A stretch of DNA of 64,000 nucleotides from Bin87 sp034423115 (GCA_034423115.1 DAOUJD010000085.1:1-64000), one strand, 5' to 3'. Shown: positions 29,138-38,663, counted from the first letter of the stretch. Notes: generated from the sequence alone by a model not told the origin. Program-made: numbers and translations.

Positions 29138-31534
29138 ATGCGTATTCTGTCAATGAAATGGATTGCTCCGCTTGCGGTTGCCACGCTTTTAGCCCTCGTT
29201 TTCGTCGCCTGCGGCGGCAACGGCGACGCTCCTGGCGCCGCTCCGCCCCAGCCCACCGCCGCCATGGTTGAACAACCGACTGCGGCAGCGACAGGGCAGC
29301 CCGGCGCGCCGATGGCGGTTCCTGACGAACCCTTCCGCGTCGGCGTGATGGAATCCCTCACCGGTCCCGGCGAGACCTACGGCAACGTATCCGTCCAGGC
29401 CAAGCAGATGGCCGTGGACGAAATCAACGCCGCCGGCGGCATCAACGGGCGCATGTTGGAACTCATCATCGAGGATTCGAAGTGCGCCGCCCAGGACGCC
29501 ATCACCGCCTACAACAAGCTCACCGAAGTTGACGGCGTCAAGATCATCCTCGGAACCTCCTGCAGCGGCGCGATGCTGGGCGCCGCTCCCCTAGCAGAAG
29601 CCGACGGCGTGGTCCTTTTCTCCGGTCTGGCCACCAATCCAGACATCGCCCACGCCGGTGATTACATCTTCCGCACCGCCATGAGCGACCAGCAGCGGGG
29701 CCTTGAAACCGGCAACGTGATGTGGGCCGACGGCGTCCGCACGCTGGCGACAATCACCGAGCTCACCGACTACGCCGAGGGAATTCGCCGGACCTCCGTC
29801 GAGCAGTTCCTGAAGCTGGGCGGGGAGGTGGTTGCCGAGGAACGCTATGCCTCCGACATCACCGACTTCCGGACTTATCTCACCAAGCTGGTGAACGCCA
29901 ACGCCGACGCCGTTCACCTGGCCGCCCAGTCGGAATTCACCGGCGGGACAATCATAAAGCAACTGAGAGAATTGGGTTACGACGGCCCCATCTACACCGA
30001 GGACGTGGGCGCCGGAACGACGGCGCTGGAGATCGCCGGCGAGGCAGCCACGGGCGTGAAGGCCATCCTGGCCGACATTGACCCGTCCAATGAGACGGGA
30101 CAGCAGGTGCTGCAAAACTTCCGGGACCGCTATGACTACCTGACCCTCTCGTGGTACGTGGGCTCGGCATACGACGACACCTACATCACCGCGGAGTGCC
30201 TGCGGCAAACCGACGACGACCAGGACGCCGACGCGTTCCGGGACTGCCTGTATGGAATCACCTGGAGCGGCGCGATAGGCGACAACTACAGCTTCGACGC
30301 CAACGGTGAAGTAGTTGGCCTGGCCAACGTGGTTGTCGAGATCCTGCCGGTAGCCCAGCGGACGGATGTGAACAACGGATACCGCGTCCTGGGCCCAGCC
30401 GGCAGCGATGCCGCCGTCACCGCCGTGCTCGCGCCCGCCGATCTGGAACCCTTCCGCATCGGCGCCATGGACGCCCTCACCGGCGTCGGTGAGTCCTACG
30501 GCAACCCCATCCTCAACGCCAAGCTCCTGGCCGTCGAGGAAATCAACACTGCCGGAGGCATCAACGGACGGCTGCTGGCCATTATTCCCGAGGACTCGAA
30601 GTGCGCAGCCCAGGACGCCATCACCGCCTACAACAAGCTCACCGACGTGGACGGAGTGAAGATCATCCTGGGCACCACCTGCAGCGGAGCCATGCTGGGT
30701 GCGGCCCCATTGGCCGAAAGGGAGGGCGTGATCATGCTCTCCGCATCCGCCACCAGCCCCGACATCGCCGGCGCCGGCGACTACATCTTCCGCACCGCCA
30801 TCAACGACCTTCAACTGGGACAGGACACCGGAAACACGCTGATCTCCGACGGCATCCACCACCTGGCCACCATCACGGAAGCCACCGACTACGCCGAGGG
30901 CGCGCGTCGCACCACGGTGGCGCGGTTCGAGGAACTGGGCGGACACGTGGTGGCTGCGGAAAGCTACGCTTCCGACATCACCGACTTCCGCACCCAGTTG
31001 ACCAAGCTGATCAACGCCGAACCGGACGCCATCTTCCTGGCCGCCCAGGGCGAGTTCTCGGGCGGAACCATCATCAAGCAGGTACGGGACCTGGGGTTTG
31101 AGGGCCCGCTCTACTCCGAGGTGGTGCCCACCCAGCCCGAGGCGTTGGGCATCGCCGGCGACGCCGCCACCGGCCTGAAGGCCATCGTGCCCAACCCGGA
31201 CCTCCAGACGCAGACCGGCAAAGACTTCCTCTCGAACTACGAAGCCCGCTACGGCACGGTGGCCACGCTGCCCTGGTTCCAGGGCTCAGCCTACGACGAC
31301 GTTTACATCACCGCCGAGTGCCTGGGCCGTACCGGAGACGACCAGGATTCCGATGGGTTCCGTGATTGTCTCTACGACCTGACGTGGAGCGGCGCCATCG
31401 GCGACGGTTACACCTTCGACTCCAACGGGGACGTGGCCGGTCTTTCCAACGTGGTAATCGAGATCCTGCCCGCCGACCAGCGCAACGACGACAACCAGGG
31501 CCACCGCATCCTTGGGCCGGCTCCGACGCCTTAG
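29138..31534 (+). CDS. Tandem-duplicated Leu/Ile/Val-type binding lipoprotein
   Basis: From ATG 29138 (ribosome-binding site GGAGGA) the 798-residue product has a lipoprotein signal ending LVFVACGG, a Pro/Thr/Ala linker, and two complete type I periplasmic-binding domains of the Peripla_BP_6 (LivJ/LivK) family in tandem. Both copies contain PFR(V/I)G.M..LTG.GE.YGN, GGINGR.L, EDSKCAAQDAITAYNKLT, VKIILGT.CSGAMLGAAPLA and FRDCLY.(I/L)TWSGAIGD. Most family members have one ~350-residue domain. It should bind an amino-acid-like ligand outside the membrane, but no permease or ATPase gene is nearby, so a sensory or shared-transporter role is possible. Confidence 0.85.
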   Translation: MRILSMKWIAPLAVATLLALVFVACGGNGDAPGAAPPQPTAAMVEQPTAAATGQPGAPMAVPDEPFRVGVMESLTGPGETYGNVSVQAKQMAVDEINAAGGINGRMLELIIEDSKCAAQDAITAYNKLTEVDGVKIILGTSCSGAMLGAAPLAEADGVVLFSGLATNPDIAHAGDYIFRTAMSDQQRGLETGNVMWADGVRTLATITELTDYAEGIRRTSVEQFLKLGGEVVAEERYASDITDFRTYLTKLVNANADAVHLAAQSEFTGGTIIKQLRELGYDGPIYTEDVGAGTTALEIAGEAATGVKAILADIDPSNETGQQVLQNFRDRYDYLTLSWYVGSAYDDTYITAECLRQTDDDQDADAFRDCLYGITWSGAIGDNYSFDANGEVVGLANVVVEILPVAQRTDVNNGYRVLGPAGSDAAVTAVLAPADLEPFRIGAMDALTGVGESYGNPILNAKLLAVEEINTAGGINGRLLAIIPEDSKCAAQDAITAYNKLTDVDGVKIILGTTCSGAMLGAAPLAEREGVIMLSASATSPDIAGAGDYIFRTAINDLQLGQDTGNTLISDGIHHLATITEATDYAEGARRTTVARFEELGGHVVAAESYASDITDFRTQLTKLINAEPDAIFLAAQGEFSGGTIIKQVRDLGFEGPLYSEVVPTQPEALGIAGDAATGLKAIVPNPDLQTQTGKDFLSNYEARYGTVATLPWFQGSAYDDVYITAECLGRTGDDQDSDGFRDCLYDLTWSGAIGDGYTFDSNGDVAGLSNVVIEILPADQRNDDNQGHRILGPAPTP

Positions 31535-31583
31535 CCGGACTTTGTGGCTGATGCAGAGGCAGTACAGGCACAGGTAAAGCTGA

Positions 31584-31611
31584 CCGACCGGAAGAGGACT
31601 CAACCGGTCGG
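31584..31611. terminator. Hairpin after the binding-lipoprotein gene
   Basis: A perfect 8-bp stem (CCGACCGG with CCGGTCGG) encloses a 12-base loop 50 bp beyond the stop. No T tract follows, so it is only a candidate terminator, which could serve the lipoprotein gene and the convergent MFS gene. Confidence 0.35.
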
Positions 31612-31752
31612 CGTCAACTACCTTGGACCGCCGATGGTCACCAAGATGGTGTCCATCGGCCGTTCCGTAGCCGATGCAGCCGTCGCAACGGCCGTTTCAC
31701 AGCCGGTTGCGCAGTGGGCGGCCTCGACACCCCTCAGGGCAACGGAATCAGC

Positions 31753-33105
31753 CTAATTCCCCGTCCCCTCTCCTGCCACGGCGCCTTGGTATCGTGCCGA
31801 GTATTTCTGTTCATTGATTGCGAATACGGCGACGGATGCAAGAATCTGCATCGAGGCACAGGCGACGAAGACTAACGTGTAAGAGCCGATGAGGTCATAC
31901 GCCAGCCCACCAAGAGGGGGACCGACCAAGTTCCCCATCTGCTGGCACAAGAATGCAATCCCCCAAATGGTCCCCAGCCACCGCAGTCCGTAGACGTCGA
32001 CCACCAACGCAAATGCAACGGGCATCCAGACGGCCCCGCACAAACCTGCCACGACGGCGAACACCCAGAGGCCGGCCAATGTCTGAGATCCTACGACCAG
32101 CGCCACAAAGGCGATGCCCTGTGCAAGGTAGATTGCCGCCAACACCTTCTTGCGGACGAACCGGTCTGCCAGCCAACCTCCCGCTACCGCGCCCACCCCG
32201 CGCAGCATCGCCATCACCAGAAGGATTATTGATACCGTGGTCAACGAATACCCCTGTTCATGGGCGAACGACCCAACGTAAACAGAGGCTACTGAACCGG
32301 TGAATCCGCCAACGGCCAACGCCGGCAACAGGAACCAGATGGGCGGTGACCGAAACGCCCGCCACCACCGGTCCGCCTCGAACCGACCTCGTCGGAGCGC
32401 GGGCGCGCTCCCTCTGATCTGTATTTCCGGCGGCGTCTCCGGGTCTCCGTCGGGCTTCAGTCCGATGTCCGACGGCCAGTTGCGCAGAAACTTCAAGCCG
32501 ATGGGCAAGGCTACGAACAAAATGATGGCACCCAGAGCAAGCCAACCGTCTTTCCAGCCGTAGTTAGTCAAGACTAGGCCTGAGATGGGAGCCAACAAGG
32601 GGCTTACCAGGGCCGGGGCAGCAGTCAACATACCAAGCGCCAATCCGAGCCGCTTCACGAACCAGCGTGCCGCCAGCGGCCACAAGATGGCCAAAGAGGC
32701 GCCGCCCATCGCGATGGAAAACACGAAGCTGAACAGGAAAATCAGGTGCCAGTAATGGGATGTCCAATGCAAGCCGGCCGTGGCGAGGCCTGCCGCTGTG
32801 ACGCAGACCAGGATGACTTTGCGGGAGCTGAACCTGTCGAACAGGTAACCGATGACGGGCTGAGTGACACAATGCACGAACCGGCCGATGACCAACGCGC
32901 CGCCGATGACAGCATAGGTCCGCCCCAACTCCATGGCCATGGGTCGTCCGAAGAGCCAGAAACTGTCGCGCGCGCCCGTGGCAGCAACCGAGATGACCAC
33001 GGCGGCGCCCAGGAGCCACCATCCGTAGTAAATTCTGGACCGGCGCCTCGCGGCGAGTTGATCAGCGGATTCAGGTTGGGGCAGCATGTCTCTGTCTTGA
33101 AACAT
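31753..33105 (-). CDS. Major facilitator superfamily transporter
   Basis: The 450-residue protein has about twelve hydrophobic segments and the loop motif GYLFDRFSSRK typical of MFS carriers between TM2 and TM3. A second copy, GGWLADRFVRKK, lies in the C-terminal half. The opening YYGWWLLGAAVVISVAATGA and the layout resemble the oxalate/formate and monocarboxylate-type branch. It likely exchanges a small organic anion across the inner membrane. The substrate cannot be read from sequence. It is convergent with the binding lipoprotein. Confidence 0.85.
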   Translation of the reverse strand: MFQDRDMLPQPESADQLAARRRSRIYYGWWLLGAAVVISVAATGARDSFWLFGRPMAMELGRTYAVIGGALVIGRFVHCVTQPVIGYLFDRFSSRKVILVCVTAAGLATAGLHWTSHYWHLIFLFSFVFSIAMGGASLAILWPLAARWFVKRLGLALGMLTAAPALVSPLLAPISGLVLTNYGWKDGWLALGAIILFVALPIGLKFLRNWPSDIGLKPDGDPETPPEIQIRGSAPALRRGRFEADRWWRAFRSPPIWFLLPALAVGGFTGSVASVYVGSFAHEQGYSLTTVSIILLVMAMLRGVGAVAGGWLADRFVRKKVLAAIYLAQGIAFVALVVGSQTLAGLWVFAVVAGLCGAVWMPVAFALVVDVYGLRWLGTIWGIAFLCQQMGNLVGPPLGGLAYDLIGSYTLVFVACASMQILASVAVFAINEQKYSARYQGAVAGEGTGN

Positions 33106-33259
33106 TCGTGGCCTCTGCGATGCAGTCGCGCATCGCCTCCGACGCTAGCCCCCAGTCTGCCGACAACGTGAACGTACCGACTTGGTGAGATAGTGGGTTC
33201 GCCGCATCCAAATTCACCGTCTTCTCCAAACCGTTCCCCAACCGGAATGCCGACTGCAT
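33071..33259 (-). CDS. Small hypothetical protein overlapping the MFS start
   Basis: The 62-residue ORF reads well-formed protein (FRLGNGLEKTVNLDAANPLS, then QVGTFTLSADWGLASEAMRD). It begins 27 bp after the stop of the upstream 277-residue gene and overlaps the MFS start by 35 bp, so it may be translated from the same transcript. It could also be a fragment of a larger gene. The family is not recognised. Confidence 0.4.
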   Translation of the reverse strand: MQSAFRLGNGLEKTVNLDAANPLSHQVGTFTLSADWGLASEAMRDCIAEATNVSRQRHAAPT

Positions 33260-33286
33260 AACGGAGGCAGGAATCCAGGCAGGCCG

Positions 33287-34120
33287 CTACGCCACCCGAA
33301 TCGCGCTGTCAGGCAAACTGGCGTACCCGACCATGAACAGCGCGTGCTGGAGCGCATCCACGGGTTCAAACCCAACCTGTTCAAACTCCCCAGGTTCCCG
33401 AACCATCTCTGCAAGCAGCCACGCCGCCTTCAGGTTGTCGCAGGCGTACGCGGCACTGTCGTTGTTCATCCTGGGCCGGTCGCACCGGTGGTACCGGATG
33501 TGCTTCGTCTCCCGACGCCGCGGCATCCTGAGCCTCAACAAGTCAGGTTTCCGGCCGACCTTCTCCCGCCGGCAGTAGATGCCCACCAAGCCACTTAGGG
33601 CGCACGCGACTCTGCTATCGTACATCGGGAAGCCGTCAATCAGCACCGAGTAGACTTTGCTGAACCCCGACCCCATGTAGCGGAAACCGGCGAGGTCGTC
33701 GGTGTCCGCCGTCCTGGGGTTCAGTCTCGTTCGCACGTCTTCCACGATAGCCTGCAACCGGTCCGGTGACATGCTCCGCCAGTCGTTCAGCTTCTTGCAG
33801 CGTGAGATCCCTCCCAACCTGATGATGGCCTCGGCAACGTTGACGAACTTCGCCTGCTTCGCGCGGCTGTCGATGGCGCCCATGTCATCGAAATTGAGAC
33901 GGAACTCCCGCAGGCGCCGCTCCGTCACTCGGTAATCCAGTCCATTGGAGTTATCGGGCCACCGGTATTGCCGCAACGCATCGTAGAGACTGGTGCACGA
34001 GAAATCGGTCCCCTTACTACGCCAACGGTGCGTCAAACCCAGTTCGCCGGTGACCAGTTGTGCCGCCCATCTGGTGAACCCGCTTACGTGCTCGTCCGCC
34101 AGGTACTCGTCTCGTTTCAT
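33287..34120 (-). CDS. Hypothetical protein, possibly OGG-fold
   Basis: The 277-residue cytoplasmic protein contains a helix-rich core with SMSPDRLQAIVEDVRTRL and the segment MGSGFSKVYSVLIDGFPMYD followed by SRVACALSGLV. The IYDSRV-like strand-helix motif recalls a group of OGG-fold (8-oxoguanine glycosylase-like) proteins found near defence genes; this is a low-confidence resemblance. It neighbours the small ORF and the MFS gene on the same strand. Confidence 0.5.
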   Translation of the reverse strand: MKRDEYLADEHVSGFTRWAAQLVTGELGLTHRWRSKGTDFSCTSLYDALRQYRWPDNSNGLDYRVTERRLREFRLNFDDMGAIDSRAKQAKFVNVAEAIIRLGGISRCKKLNDWRSMSPDRLQAIVEDVRTRLNPRTADTDDLAGFRYMGSGFSKVYSVLIDGFPMYDSRVACALSGLVGIYCRREKVGRKPDLLRLRMPRRRETKHIRYHRCDRPRMNNDSAAYACDNLKAAWLLAEMVREPGEFEQVGFEPVDALQHALFMVGYASLPDSAIRVA

Positions 34121-34274
34121 TCAGCCTCTCCCCGTCGGGCACCAGCGGCAAAGAGTGCCGACACGCATGATTGTCGAGGCCATTGTGCCTACGGAGTTCC
34201 GACGATGCAACGCTGTCCGGCGGGAAAGCGCTGACAATCCCCTGTGAAACACGCCGCCTCTCTGCGGGCACCCC

Positions 34275-34323
34275 AAAGCCGTAGAGCGCGCCCGGGACCC
34301 GTTTCCGGCGAAAACTGGGGCAC
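34275..34323. repeat. Dispersed repeat R1, copy 1
   Basis: About 49 bp (opening AAAGCCGTAGAGCGCGCCCG and continuing GTTTCCGGCG, GGGGCAC) recurs at 54054-54103 with a few changes. Both copies are intergenic and in the same orientation. Confidence 0.6.
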
Positions 34324-34403
34324 GTCTAGCACCTTCGGCCCCTGCCAGCCCCTTTCCAGCGGCACGTCCCGCGTAGTAAAACTCAAACAGAAAGCGAACC
34401 GCA

Positions 34404-35480
34404 ATGATCATCATTCACGCCGCCCAACTGGACGGCAGCCTGACGCTGTGGGGCGAAGACTCCGACCAGCCCCCACCATCAGGACGGCCGTCTGGAGTCC
34501 ACCACCCAAGGTGCGCCAGCGCATCGCGCCTGGCCGAAGCCGTGGGCATTACGCACGCAAACCACGCCCACGTCAAGGCGGAAGCCACCGTGCGGCTGCC
34601 CAGCCGTGGCAAAAGCCCGATGCCGTCCGAAGCATTGGCCGGCCCCGCGCTCAAATCAAGGGCCAAACCCCGCATCAAGCCCTGGCACGTGCCAATCCTC
34701 AGGCTTCCCAGCGGGCAAGCCATCGAACTGCTGCAACGGTGCCAGGACAACCGTGTGCTGGCAGCAGGCATCGTGCTGAGCCACGACGTGGCTTACTGGG
34801 GGCACGTGATGCTGTTCGCCGCCGCCCTGACGGTCCGTCAACAGTTCCTGCCCAACGTGGCGCAAAACGGGCAAAAGACCAAAGCCGTCTGGACGCCGCT
34901 CTACATCGGCGACGACGCCCACCGCTTGGCGGAGCTGGCCAAAGCCATGCCGGCCTCGGCTCGGGCCCTCACCGGCGCAGATGACCACCGGCAACCAACT
35001 ACCCCACCGCAGGCCGTGCTGAAGGAGTTCATCGCCAGCATCGTGAACCACATCATCCGCCAAGATGCCGCCGAAGGCTCCGCAGGGTCCGACTCCGTTC
35101 ACGAGGCCTGGCTACAGGCCCTGACATCGGCGGACGGCGTCGTCCACGCCACCGCTGCCCAGCTCCAGCAACTGCGCCGGCAGGTTGCGGAATGGCACCG
35201 GCCAATCGCCGTGGCCGCCAACTCCCCCTAACGCCTCTGCCTGCGGCTGGAAGAACCGCCCGAACCCAACGAAGACGAACCACCGGCCGCTCTCCATGAA
35301 CAGGACTGGTACCTCCGCTACCTGCTCCAGCCTCACGACGACCACAGCCTCCTGCTGCCCCTCGAAACGGCCCAAGAGCGATAGTCGGCGGACTTCAACC
35401 CAGCCGAGTTCCTGCTCACCTCTCTGGCTCAGGCCGGCTCGGTGTGCCCGCCCACCGCCGACGGCATGAGCAAACGATAG
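34404..35480 (+). pseudogene. N-terminal remnant of a SNF2-family helicase
   Basis: The frame opens with IIIHAAQLDGSLTLWGE, the typical start of large bacterial SNF2 helicases. It then follows their N-terminal domain (HDVAYWGHVMLFAAALTVRQ, FLPN, then an AWLQALTSADG stretch). It meets TAA at 35229, continues in frame as RLCLRLEEPPEPNEDEPPAA and DWYLRYLLQPHDDHSLLLPL, meets TAG at 35382, resumes as FNPAEFLLTSLAQAGSVCPP, and ends at TAG 35478-35480. The continuity across both stops shows point inactivation. The ATPase half (~600 residues) is absent. Intact relatives are paired with a SWIM zinc-finger gene, and a possible remnant of that partner lies at ~36233. Confidence 0.65.
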
Positions 35481-35742
35481 CTGTCAGTGCAATGCTCGGC
35501 TCCGAACAGGGCCACCAGCCCCATAATGGACGTGATAACATTCACCAGTACACGACCCACGACGACTCGCCGGTAACTCCTTGCCACGCCCACCCTGACT
35601 ACTGACTGGCAGAGGGCCGCTGATGACGCAACTGGGCGTTTATCCAGCACCGCTGCTAGGGCGGATTGAATAGCCAGCACAGCGATGTCGCCGCTGGAGT
35701 ACGCAGCGACTTGGCAGGATTTTGGGCACCCGGAGGTCACAT

Positions 35743-36198
35743 ATGCCCAACCAAAAATCTTACCCGAAGTGCAAGACTTGGCGCTTTAGGAAGGAAAGGT
35801 TCAGACTTTGGCGGAGATCCTCGTGGTGGCCCTCTTGGAAGTCCATAATCGCATTAGCCTCAGGGTTGATGGTTTTCGTAGTTGCTCTTGTTGCAGCGCT
35901 GTCGCTAGCCAAATTCGCAGTTGATAATTTTGGATGGGATAGGACTAGCTTGTTTTTACTGGCTTACCTTATTGGGAATATTTGCGACCAAGCAAAAGAT
36001 GTCGCTTCGCGGTTTACGCGTTCCGCACAAGAACAGACTGATGTATTGCGTGATGTGAGCCGTGCATTCAAGGAAGCTTGGAACGATGAAAATAGCGCAG
36101 AGTTCCTATACCGGTCTCTGAAATGGGGGGCTTTGGCTGGAGCTGGACAGTTACTGTCTCAAATGCTCGCGCCCAATGTGCCGATGGGCGGCGACTAG
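35743..36198 (+). CDS. Small membrane protein, paralogue of 36796-37131
   Basis: The ATG at 35743 follows a GGAGGT ribosome-binding site. The 151-residue product has a basic N-terminus, a hydrophobic segment (GLMVFVVALVAALSLAKFAV), a second one (LFLLAYLIGNI) and a soluble stretch (DQAKDVASRFTR, then DVLRDVSRAFKEAWNDENSA). A C-terminal hydrophobic segment with FLYRSLKWGALAGAGQLLSQ ends it. The stretch from the second TM to the end aligns well with the minus-strand gene at 36796. Base use is more AT-rich than in most neighbours, which suggests separate acquisition. The function is unknown. Confidence 0.6.
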   Translation: MPNQKSYPKCKTWRFRKERFRLWRRSSWWPSWKSIIALASGLMVFVVALVAALSLAKFAVDNFGWDRTSLFLLAYLIGNICDQAKDVASRFTRSAQEQTDVLRDVSRAFKEAWNDENSAEFLYRSLKWGALAGAGQLLSQMLAPNVPMGGD

Positions 36199-36232
36199 CT
36201 GCCCTCGATTCAAAGTAACTCTAAATGGGCAA

Positions 36233-36480
36233 GCCCCTAGCGAAACTCAGCAGTCAGCCCAGACCACCGAAGGCCCGCCGCTGGCCCCGGAGCCACTGCC
36301 GGAAGACCCTGATGTGCTCTGGGCCAACCCGTTGCCCGGGTTGGCCGGCGCGGCGACGGTGCCAGACATGCAAGCTGCCCTGCCCAGCAATTGGGACGGT
36401 TCCCTTTCTGGCAGGCCGAACAAGACCCGACAGTCGAGCTAGAAGAAAATCTGCACCGCCGCGTCCTCACGAGCATCAGG
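36233..36480 (+). pseudogene. Possible SWIM zinc-finger protein remnant
   Basis: One frame reads PPLAPEPLPEDPDVLWANPL and on to ALPSNWDG, then turns to nonsense near 36402. The adjacent frame resumes with FWQAEQDPTVELEENLHRRV. This resembles the C-terminal tail of SWIM zinc-finger proteins that accompany SNF2 helicases (a Leu-Pro-x-Asp-Pro-x-x-Phe/Leu-Trp segment, later Phe-Trp and a terminal helix). The placement 750 bp after the SNF2 remnant on the same strand supports the idea, but the match is from memory of a loose pattern. The region 36481-36795 holds nothing I can support. Confidence 0.35.
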
Positions 36481-36795
36481 CATCTACCTCGGTCAGACCG
36501 AAACGTAGCGTTTCGGCGGGAACAGAACGGCCCGACGCGAACCACCAGTAAGATTTCCCATTACTGGATAAACGGCCCAGTCGACGGGGCCGAAACAAGA
36601 AATGCGCCCGGAATGCCTCGCCGAAGAACACCACCGAAAACTCAGCACAATCCTTCAGACTAGGGAAATCACGCTTCAGACGATCATCAATGCGAAAACG
36701 CGTAGGCGATGCGCTACCGTGACGACAACGGATGTTGCGGAGCGAGTCCCACTTCAATTGCGACCGGGGGTGTGTTGGAAATCGAGTTTATCCGA

Positions 36796-37131
36796 TCACT
36801 GTCCACTTTGATTGCCTGAAGCGATGACTCTGGTCAAAAGAGTTGCGGCGATGGCCAAGGCGAGCCATTGTAAGGAGTGGTAAACGAACGTTGCACTGTG
36901 CTCGTTGGACCATGCTAGTTTAAATGCCACCTTTACATCTCTGACAACATCTCCCGTACGGCCGCATCGTGACGCGGCATCCTTAGCCTCGGCGCAGATG
37001 GTACCCGCCAAATAGCACACGACAAGGAAGATGGCCGTTACAAGTCCAACTCTGGCCACCAAGCAGGCGAACAGCCCGAACACAATACCGAGTGCCGCCC
37101 ACACTAGCAGGAGTGCCCATACGGGTTTCAT
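36796..37131 (-). CDS. Small membrane protein, paralogue of 35743-36198
   Basis: The 111-residue product has two N-terminal hydrophobic segments (ALLLVWAALGIVFGLFACLV and VTAIFLVVCYLAGTI). A soluble stretch (CAEAKDAASRCGRTGDVVRD, then FKLAWSNEHSATFVYHSL) and a terminal hydrophobic segment follow. The segment from the second TM onward matches the plus-strand gene at 35743 residue by residue over ~75 positions (I-C-x-x-A-K-D-x-A-S-R; D-V-x-x-A-F-K-x-A-W-x-x-E-x-S-A). The two genes are convergent. The function is unknown. Confidence 0.6.
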   Translation of the reverse strand: MKPVWALLLVWAALGIVFGLFACLVARVGLVTAIFLVVCYLAGTICAEAKDAASRCGRTGDVVRDVKVAFKLAWSNEHSATFVYHSLQWLALAIAATLLTRVIASGNQSGQ

Positions 37132-37742
37132 GGTCTACCTCCGGCAGTAGCCGACTCAGTTTAGGGTCAGAGCAGCGGTGCGCCAGTATCATATCAACTA
37201 TATCCTCGTGCGAGCCAGGTGCGCTCACAAAGGAGACAGTGATTACGAGGTAGGCTGGGTCGCGTCCCAACCAGCAGTAGGGTTATCAGGCGATTGGGAA
37301 ATCCGTTGACTGCCAAGATGATCTGCACCTTGGCTGCGCCCGGAAAGGTAGTTAGTAGGCGTCCATAGCAACGGTCAGAGAAGACTACTAACGGACTAGG
37401 GTTTCCCTAGCGCACGAAGGGTTCTAGAGCGCCATGCTGCGCTGCCTGCCGTTGGACGTCGCCCCATATCCGAATACACAGAAAACCCTGCCAAAGAGGT
37501 GCCAGCGGATGACACATCGGTCAAAGACGCCCCAGTCACAGATGTAAACTGCCACAATCGGCCCCGCCACAAGCCTCGTAATCGGCTGACCCTACTACCG
37601 CATCAACATCATCCCGCAGAAAAGTCGAGACAGCAAAATCTGCTGGTGCGGCCGACCAAGCGGGACTACGAGGTCTACGACGTCGCACCAATTTTCCACG
37701 ACGTCCAGGAAACGGACACGCACAACGTCGATGAGGACAAAA
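37132..37742. other. Gap without a supported gene
   Basis: About 610 bp between two genes contain only short ORFs without protein character. The 3' part presumably holds the promoter of the HEPN gene; a GAGGAC-like ribosome-binding site lies just before its ATG at 37743. Confidence 0.4.
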
Positions 37743-38663
37743 ATGCCGCTTTTCACGGTTCGCGCAGACATACACTTGGGATCGCAGCAACAGTGGGATT
37801 GCCAAGACTGCCCGGGCCTCGGAGGGCAAGAATACCCCATTCCAATCACCATTAAGACCTACCGGCTGGATTGGTCGCCCAATTTTGGCGCATACATGGC
37901 TGGGATACGTGGCATCGATCCGGATAATTACCGTTATGACTCGGAATTCCCTTACGGCGTCCTCATGGTAGAAACGGAAGGCGAAGCGCAAGACAGGAGT
38001 TCCGTCATACGGGCGGCCGACCAAAAATTGGAAGCTTTGGAATGGCTACTCCGCCTGTTCCAACCTGGTAATGTGTCGGTTAGACGCCACGGTTTCGTTC
38101 TCAACCCGGAAACTGGCGGGGCTTGGGTGTCTTTCAGCGGACCTCCGCGCAAACCCATCATTGCCCCTTTGTACGACAGGCCACCGTACCATATTCATGT
38201 TGACACACTCGGCGAATTGTACGGATTCGTCGTGGACTACTTGGATGTCGTTCCGCAAGTGCCGGAGCGCGTCAAACGTGCCCTTGCACGGTTCAATTCA
38301 TCCTACGAGAAACGAGACTCGGCGGACCGGTTGACGGACCTGAACATAGCGCTTGAAGCACTGTTTAATGATCAAGGACGCGGTGGTACTACCGCAAAAA
38401 TCGCCCGTCGTTGTGCTGGGTGGCTGAAACCGCCCGGTATGGAACGCGACCAGTTGCTTCGCATCGTCGAAGAGGGGTACAACACCAGGAGCGCCATTGT
38501 CCACGGTCGTGAAAGCGAAGTCCCCGATGACAGGCAGGCAGACTCAATTGAGGACATAGTCCGCGCCAGTTTGGTCAAGCTCATGACTCGCGCAAGGGCG
38601 GGTGACGAAGTTCTGGTCGGTAGCGACTTGGATCAACTCATTCTGAATGATAATTCGCTTTAG
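37743..38663 (+). CDS. Apea-like HEPN domain protein
   Basis: The 306-residue product has an N-terminal beta-rich domain (residues ~1-150) and a C-terminal helical domain. The latter carries ALARFNSSYEKRDSADRLTD, then LNIALEALFNDQG, TTAKIARRCAGWL and YNTRSAIVHGRES. The final R-S-A-I-V-H is the R-x4-H signature of HEPN ribonuclease-type domains, and the overall order matches the 'Apea-like HEPN' family. Such proteins are usually RNA-targeting toxins or defence effectors. No antitoxin is obvious next to it. Start 37743 is chosen for its ribosome-binding site; ATG 37731 is an alternative. Confidence 0.7.
   Translation: MPLFTVRADIHLGSQQQWDCQDCPGLGGQEYPIPITIKTYRLDWSPNFGAYMAGIRGIDPDNYRYDSEFPYGVLMVETEGEAQDRSSVIRAADQKLEALEWLLRLFQPGNVSVRRHGFVLNPETGGAWVSFSGPPRKPIIAPLYDRPPYHIHVDTLGELYGFVVDYLDVVPQVPERVKRALARFNSSYEKRDSADRLTDLNIALEALFNDQGRGGTTAKIARRCAGWLKPPGMERDQLLRIVEEGYNTRSAIVHGRESEVPDDRQADSIEDIVRASLVKLMTRARAGDEVLVGSDLDQLILNDNSL

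Noticed and set aside
29591..30946. 451-codon minus-strand ORF opposite the binding lipoprotein
   Set aside because: Antisense to a confident gene and itself duplicated in step with that gene; no independent motif.
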